NCBI GenBank assembly: GCA_016177355.1
Contig: JACOVL010000139.1
Location: 1 to 16,369, forward strand
Length of the DNA stretch: 16,369 nt
From: Betaproteobacteria bacterium
Lineage (GTDB): Bacteria; Pseudomonadota; Gammaproteobacteria; Burkholderiales; SG8-41
Direction: 5' to 3'
The translations under genes and the position numbers were made by a program. Each line of letters starts with the position of its first letter. Position 1 is the first letter of the stretch. Shown one piece after another: positions 12,622 through 16,369 of the stretch. The notes beneath the pieces were generated by a model. The model saw only the letters and a program-made list of their open reading frames with translations, did not search any database and had not been told where the DNA came from.

Positions 12622-13695
12622 TCAAGCCCTGTCATCGCGCACCGCGCGCGCCACCGCTTCGCCAAATGCCTTCGTCCCCAGCTTGCCGCCGAGGTCGCGC
12701 GTGCGCGTGGCGGCGCTGCCGAGCATGCGGTCCACGGCCCGGATGAAAGCGGCGGCGGCGCTGGCCATGCGCGGTTCCTTGCGCGTCTCGCCAAGGTGCT
12801 CGAACAGCATGGCGGTGGAAAGCATCAGCGAGGCGGGATTGGCCGCGTCCTGGCCCGCGATGTCGGGCGCGGAGCCGTGCCCGGCGTTCGCCACCGCGCC
12901 GCGGTCGCCGCGGTTGAGCGAGGCGGCGAGCCCGAGGCTGCCCGAGAGCTCGGCCGCTTCGTCGGACAGGATGTCGCCGAACATGTTGGTGGTCAGGATC
13001 ACGTCGAAGCGCCCGGGCGTGCGGATCAGCAATGCCGTCACCGCGTCCACCATCAGGTCCTCGACCTGCAGTTCCGGAAATTCCCCGGCCACCTTCTTCG
13101 CCTCGTCCAGGAACAGGGTGTGGTACATCTTCAGCACCGGGTTCTTGTGCACGATGGTGAGCTTCTTCCGCGGACGGCGGCGGGCGATCTCGCAGGCGAC
13201 GCGCGCGATGCGCCGCGAGCCCGTCGCGGTGATCTTGCCCATGGCGATGACGAGTTCCGGCGTCGGCATGAATTCGCCGGGGCCCCGGTACATGTTGCGG
13301 TCGACGTAGAAGTCCTCGAGGTTCTCGCGCACTATCACGAGATCCATATCGGACACGAACGACTTCAGGCCGGGGCGCACGTAGCTCGGCCGGATGTTGG
13401 CGTAGAGATCGAGCCGCGTGCGGAACGTGGCCGGCACGTTGACGCCGCCCTTCTCGACGGCGGGATATTCGCGGGCCGACATCGGGCCGAGCACGACGCC
13501 GTCGGCGCGCCGCGCGCGCTCGATGTCCTCGTCGCGCACCGTGATGCCGTGCCGGCGCAGGCTGGCGAGCCCGCAATCGGCGTGCTCCAGGCGCAGGTCG
13601 AGCCCGTATTTTTCCTGCAAAGCCGCGACCACCGTGAGCGTCGCGCCGGTGATCTCCGGGCCGATGCCGTCGCCCTGCACGATCAGTATGTCCAC
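12622..13695 (-). CDS. Isocitrate/isopropylmalate dehydrogenase-family protein
   Basis: The product (357 residues from the GTG at 13695) is a beta-decarboxylating NAD(P)-dependent dehydrogenase. It opens with VDILIVQGDGIGPEITG, has the substrate-arginine region DLYANIRP and RENLEDFYVDRNMY, the catalytic-lysine region IVHKNPVLKMYHTLF, and the metal/cofactor stretch TTNMFGDILSDEAAELSGSLGL with GSAPDIAGQDAANP. Such enzymes oxidise isocitrate, isopropylmalate, tartrate or homoisocitrate; the substrate loop here does not settle which. The long upstream extension is unlike protein. GGGAGAG (13700-13706) and a TATACT box (13724-13729) support the GTG. It is divergent from the aldo/keto reductase. 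Being alone and not in a leu or TCA operon, a catabolic role in organic-acid use is plausible. Confidence 0.92.
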   Translation of the reverse strand: MDILIVQGDGIGPEITGATLTVVAALQEKYGLDLRLEHADCGLASLRRHGITVRDEDIERARRADGVVLGPMSAREYPAVEKGGVNVPATFRTRLDLYANIRPSYVRPGLKSFVSDMDLVIVRENLEDFYVDRNMYRGPGEFMPTPELVIAMGKITATGSRRIARVACEIARRRPRKKLTIVHKNPVLKMYHTLFLDEAKKVAGEFPELQVEDLMVDAVTALLIRTPGRFDVILTTNMFGDILSDEAAELSGSLGLAASLNRGDRGAVANAGHGSAPDIAGQDAANPASLMLSTAMLFEHLGETRKEPRMASAAAAFIRAVDRMLGSAATRTRDLGGKLGTKAFGEAVARAVRDDRA

Positions 13696-13699
13696 TCCG

Positions 13700-13706
13700 C
13701 TCTCCC
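13700..13706 (-). promoter_or_regulatory. Ribosome binding site deciding the GTG start at 13695
   Basis: GGGAGAG on the minus strand sits a few bases before the GTG. The longer frame from 13812 would put 39 extra residues before the conserved start, without such a site. Confidence 0.7.
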
Positions 13707-13723
13707 GATATTTTTCCTGCCGG

Positions 13724-13802
13724 AGTATACCGCCGGTTGCGCCGCCGGCCGCACGCGTTTCGCATTGCGGCCGGCGCGTTGCCGTATACCCTGTCGTATA
13801 CT
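13724..13802. promoter_or_regulatory. Divergent promoter region with three GTATAC palindromes
   Basis: GTATAC occurs at 13725-13730, 13784-13789 and 13796-13801. Read outward, the outer copies give TATACT (five of six -10 bases) on each strand: minus at 13724-13729 toward the dehydrogenase, plus at 13797-13802 toward the aldo/keto reductase. No clear -35 box is seen for either. The leaders would be about 15-22 bases. The two close copies could instead be an operator. Confidence 0.35.
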
Positions 13803-13823
13803 GAGCCGACACCGGATCGCCTC

Positions 13824-14732
13824 ATGAACGCCCGCCGACGCTCGATACTGGCACTGGCTGCGGCGGCGTGCGCGACCGGGCCCAGGATGGCCCTTTCCTC
13901 TCCCATTCCCCTGAAGCGCCGCATACCCCGCGACGGAACCGAGCTGCCGGCGGTCGGGCTGGGCACGTGGCAGGTTTTCGACGTCGGCGCCGGGGCTTCC
14001 GAGCGCGCCGGGCTCAAGGAGGTGCTCAAGCTTTTTGCCGAGCTGGGCGGCACCGTGGTGGACTCATCGCCGATGTACGGGAGAGCCGAGGGCGTGGTGG
14101 GCGACCTCACTGCCGAGCTCGGGCTGCGGGAAAAGCTGTTTTTCGCCACCAAAGTCTGGACCGGCGGGCGCGACGCCGGCATCCGCCAGATGGAGAACTC
14201 GTTCAAGCGGATGCGCACGGCGCGCATGGACCTGATGCAGGTGCACAACCTGCTCGACGTTGCCGTTCACCAGAAAACGCTGCGCGAGTGGAAGGCCGCG
14301 GGCCGCATCCGCTACCTCGGCATCACCCACTACCACGCCGGCGCCCACGAGGAGCTCGGCCGGCTGCTCGAGACGCGCGAATGGGATTTCGCGCAGTTCA
14401 ACTACTCGATGGCCGAGCGCGAGGCGGAAGCGCGCCTGCTGCCGTTGTGCGCGGAACTGGGGGTGGCGGTCATCATCAACCGCCCGTTCGCCGAGGGCGC
14501 GCTGTTCCGGCGGGTCAAGGGCAGGGAGCCGCCGCCGTGGTGCGCGGAGTTCGATTGCGCGAGCTGGGCGCAATTTTTCCTCAAGTGGATACTGTCCCAT
14601 CCCGCGGTCACCTGCGCGATCCCCGGCACCGGCCGCGCGGCGCACCTCAGGGACAACCTGCAAGCCGGGCTGGGACGCCTGCCGGACGCGCCCATGCGGC
14701 GGCGCATGGTGGAATACCTGGAGCGCCTGTAG
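13824..14732 (+). CDS. Tat-exported aldo/keto reductase
   Basis: From the ATG at 13824 the product has 302 residues, starting with a twin-arginine-like signal, NARRRSILALAAAACATGP. The rest is an aldo/keto reductase (TIM barrel): GTELPAVGLGTWQVFD, then the catalytic tetrad Asp80 and Tyr85 in VVDSSPMYGRAE, Lys110 in FATKVW and His141 in MQVHNL. The late NADP-binding region reads AIPGTGRAAHLRDNLQA. Such enzymes reduce carbonyls with NADPH; export is unusual but occurs in this family. The frame extends upstream to 13737, but the promoter-like region lies within that extension, so the later ATG is preferred. A hairpin follows the stop. It may share regulation with the divergent dehydrogenase-family gene. 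Confidence 0.9.
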   Translation: MNARRRSILALAAAACATGPRMALSSPIPLKRRIPRDGTELPAVGLGTWQVFDVGAGASERAGLKEVLKLFAELGGTVVDSSPMYGRAEGVVGDLTAELGLREKLFFATKVWTGGRDAGIRQMENSFKRMRTARMDLMQVHNLLDVAVHQKTLREWKAAGRIRYLGITHYHAGAHEELGRLLETREWDFAQFNYSMAEREAEARLLPLCAELGVAVIINRPFAEGALFRRVKGREPPPWCAEFDCASWAQFFLKWILSHPAVTCAIPGTGRAAHLRDNLQAGLGRLPDAPMRRRMVEYLERL

Positions 14733-14738
14733 CGTTTG

Positions 14739-14757
14739 CCCCCGGGGTTGCCGGGGG
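14739..14757 (+). terminator. GC-rich hairpin after the aldo/keto reductase gene
   Basis: CCCCCGG (14739-14745) pairs perfectly with CCGGGGG (14751-14757) across a GGTTG loop, six bases after the stop codon. There is no U-tract, so termination would be inefficient or Rho-assisted. Confidence 0.45.
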
Positions 14758-14843
14758 TATCGTAGCGGGCGCTTTTCCACACCCGTTCGGCATGAGAAGC
14801 TTGTACTACCGGGCGCGGTGATGAGCGGGTTTCATGTTCAACC

Positions 14844-14850
14844 AAGGAGG
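14844..14850 (+). promoter_or_regulatory. Strong ribosome binding site of the MBL-fold hydrolase gene
   Basis: AAGGAGG is the near-perfect Shine-Dalgarno sequence, five bases before the ATG at 14856. It is the strongest site for a plus-strand gene in the window. Confidence 0.75.
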
Positions 14851-14855
14851 CACAA

Positions 14856-15692
14856 ATGAGAGCAAAAATGGGATGGTTATTGGGGCTGATTGCCGGCACG
14901 ATTGCAGTACTGTTTGCGGCGGTCCCGCTGGCTCAGGAAAAGGGCAAAGTTGAAATCCTGTGGCTCGGTCAATCCGCAACGAGAATCACGACGGTCGCCG
15001 GCAAGGTGATCGTGATCGATCCATTCCTCGTCAAGAACCCGAAAACCCCATCGCAGTACAAGAACCTCGAGGCGCTCGGCAAGGTGGACCTCATCCTGGT
15101 CACGCACGGCCACTTCGACCATTTCGCCGACGCGCCGGCCCTGGCCAAGATGAACAACGTTCCGGTATACGGGCCGGCGGGCCTGAATCAGGCGGCGATT
15201 ACCCTGGGCATCCTGCCGCCCGAGCTGTCGGTGCGCTTCGGCAAGGGCGGCACGATCACGCCGTTCGGCCCCGACGGCGTGAAGATCACCGCAACACACG
15301 CCGAACATTCCTCCGAGCTGCTGTGGCGCAATCCCGCGACCGGCAAGGACGAATCGCACGTCGGCGGCGAGCCGGTCGGCTTTATCATCGAGCTTGAGAA
15401 CGGGTTCAAGATCTACCACATGGGCGATACCGGCCTCTTCGGCGACATGAAGTTCATCGCCGACTACTACAAGCCTGACCTCGTGATGATCCCCATCGGC
15501 GGGCATTTCGTCATGAGCCCGAAGGACGCCGCGTTCGCGACGCGCGAATGGCTGAAGCCGAAGTACGCGATCCCGATTCACTACGCCACGATCCCGGAGC
15601 TGAAGGGCACGCCGCAGGAGTACATGGATGCGCTCGGCACAACCGCGACGAAGGTGTTTCCAATCAATCCTGGCGACAAGCTCACATTCTGA
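14856..15692 (+). CDS. Exported metal-dependent hydrolase, metallo-beta-lactamase fold (UPF0173-like)
   Basis: The 278-residue protein carries a signal peptide (MRAKMGWLLGLIAGTIAVLF, cleavage near LAQ-EK). It then has a metallo-beta-lactamase fold of the UPF0173 type: VEILWLGQSATRI as first strand, HGHFDH metal motif with His84, His86, Asp88 and His89, a His at 148 or 151, Asp191 in YHMGDTGLF and His242 in IPIHYAT. These bind two metals and hydrolyse a still unknown substrate. Family members are usually cytoplasmic, so the signal peptide is unusual. The start is fixed by AAGGAGG five bases upstream. Six bases separate it from the aminotransferase gene, and the two are probably co-transcribed. 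Confidence 0.93.
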   Translation: MRAKMGWLLGLIAGTIAVLFAAVPLAQEKGKVEILWLGQSATRITTVAGKVIVIDPFLVKNPKTPSQYKNLEALGKVDLILVTHGHFDHFADAPALAKMNNVPVYGPAGLNQAAITLGILPPELSVRFGKGGTITPFGPDGVKITATHAEHSSELLWRNPATGKDESHVGGEPVGFIIELENGFKIYHMGDTGLFGDMKFIADYYKPDLVMIPIGGHFVMSPKDAAFATREWLKPKYAIPIHYATIPELKGTPQEYMDALGTTATKVFPINPGDKLTF

Positions 15693-15698
15693 ATCCCG

Positions 15699-16369
15699 AT
15701 GCGGCATTTTCCCGGTCATATCGCCTCCAAGCTGCCCGCCGTCGGCACCACGATCTTCACCGTGATGTCGCGGCTCGCGCAGGAGCACGACGCGATCAAC
15801 CTGTCGCAGGGCTTCCCGGACTTCGACTGCGCTCAAGCCCTGCGCGACCTCGTCACGAAATACCTCAACGCGGGGCTCAACCAGTACCCGCCGATGGCGG
15901 GCGTCGCGCGGCTGCGCGAGCGCATCGCGGAAAAAGTCGAGGCACTGTACGGCGCGAACTACGACGCCGAGCACGAGGTGACGGTGACGCCGGGCGCGAC
16001 CTGCGGCATCTTCACCGCGGTCGCGGCGCTGGTCCGGCCCGGCGACGAGGTGATCCTGTTCGAGCCGGCTTACGACAGCTACGCGCCCTCGGTCGAGGTC
16101 AACGGCGGCGTGCCGGTCTACGTGCAGTTGCGCTATCCCGACTACAGCATCGACTGGCAACAGGTCCAGCGCGCGATCACGCCGAAGACGCGCATGATCC
16201 TCATCAATACGCCGAACAATCCCACGGCGAGCGTGCTCTCGGGCGAGGACATGAGGATGCTCGAGGGGATGCTGCGCGGCACCGACATCGTGGTGGTGAG
16301 CGACGAGGTCTACGAGCACATCGTGTTCGACGGCCACCGGCACCAGAGCGTCGCGCGCTTCCCGGGGCT
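15699..16369 (+). CDS. Methionine aminotransferase-like (YbdL type) class I/II aminotransferase, cut by window end
   Basis: The frame starts with the ATG at 15699, six bases after the hydrolase stop, and is open to the last base (223 codons seen, perhaps 60% of the gene). It has the landmarks of PLP-dependent aminotransferases of the YbdL/methionine type: INLSQGFPDFD (39-49), NQYPPMAGVARLRERIAEK, TVTPGATCGIFTA, FEPAYDSYAP, then LINTPNNPTA and SDEVYEHIVFD. The PLP-binding lysine lies beyond the window. These enzymes transfer the amino group of methionine and similar amino acids to a keto acid; the substrate is inferred from family resemblance, not shown. No strong Shine-Dalgarno sequence is seen, so translational coupling to the hydrolase is likely. 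Confidence 0.93.
   Translation, partial: MRHFPGHIASKLPAVGTTIFTVMSRLAQEHDAINLSQGFPDFDCAQALRDLVTKYLNAGLNQYPPMAGVARLRERIAEKVEALYGANYDAEHEVTVTPGATCGIFTAVAALVRPGDEVILFEPAYDSYAPSVEVNGGVPVYVQLRYPDYSIDWQQVQRAITPKTRMILINTPNNPTASVLSGEDMRMLEGMLRGTDIVVVSDEVYEHIVFDGHRHQSVARFPG

Noticed and set aside
12632..14248. Minus-strand 538-codon frame overlapping the dehydrogenase and aldo/keto reductase genes
   Set aside because: Shadow frame with low-complexity Arg/Gly composition. The dehydrogenase motif set is in another frame.
14877..16343. Minus-strand 488-codon frame over the hydrolase and aminotransferase genes
   Set aside because: Antisense shadow. The plus-strand genes have signal peptide, metal and PLP family motifs.

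Overview
The window is GC-rich chromosomal DNA. It probably comes from a betaproteobacterium, most likely an uncultured or poorly known member of the Burkholderiales. The basis is the tripartite tricarboxylate transporter (TTT) with three Bug-type binding proteins, the Tat- and Sec-exported oxidoreductases, the DUF4124-type lytic transglycosylase, and several families of short intergenic repeats. No tRNA, rRNA, CRISPR array, transposase or prophage gene was found.

Layout. Positions 1-293 hold the 3' end of an unrecognised gene, apparently frameshifted, then a 10-bp tandem repeat and an AT-rich spacer. On the minus strand, 294-1772 encodes a cupin protein and an exported SAM methyltransferase-like protein. 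A lytic transglycosylase follows on the plus strand (1848-2510). A minus-strand TTT operon runs from 7718 to 2553, in transcription order bug3, bug2, bug1, tctB, tctA. Divergent from it are a Tat-exported F420-reductase-like Rossmann protein and an ATP/ADP-translocase-like (NTP/NDP exchange) transporter (7878-9983). The stretch 10062-12156 on the minus strand is the most notable part. After it come a small lipoprotein, an isocitrate/isopropylmalate dehydrogenase-family enzyme, a divergent Tat-exported aldo/keto reductase, an exported metallo-beta-lactamase-fold hydrolase, and a methionine-aminotransferase-like gene cut by the window end.

Main discovery candidate. Two adjacent minus-strand genes each carry an in-frame TGA in the same context, TGA-GGG-TCG (Sec-Gly-Ser). 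The downstream gene (10062-10583) matches the UGSC selenoprotein family: reading TGA as Sec gives U-G-S-C-T-S-C, and a perfect 9-bp stem begins two bases after the TGA. The upstream frame (12156 to 10708) is a CPAC thioredoxin-like domain that runs through a TGA into a large conserved domain. That frame also contains an in-register TAA, so the gene may be decaying or may carry a sequence error. An ordinary gene finder would report this locus as five or so small ORFs.

How the genes may fit together (inference). The TTT system with three binding proteins would import a carboxylate. The dehydrogenase-family enzyme and the exported oxidoreductases suggest a lifestyle of using organic acids. The putative selenoprotein pair suggests redox chemistry that depends on a selenocysteine machinery encoded elsewhere in the genome.
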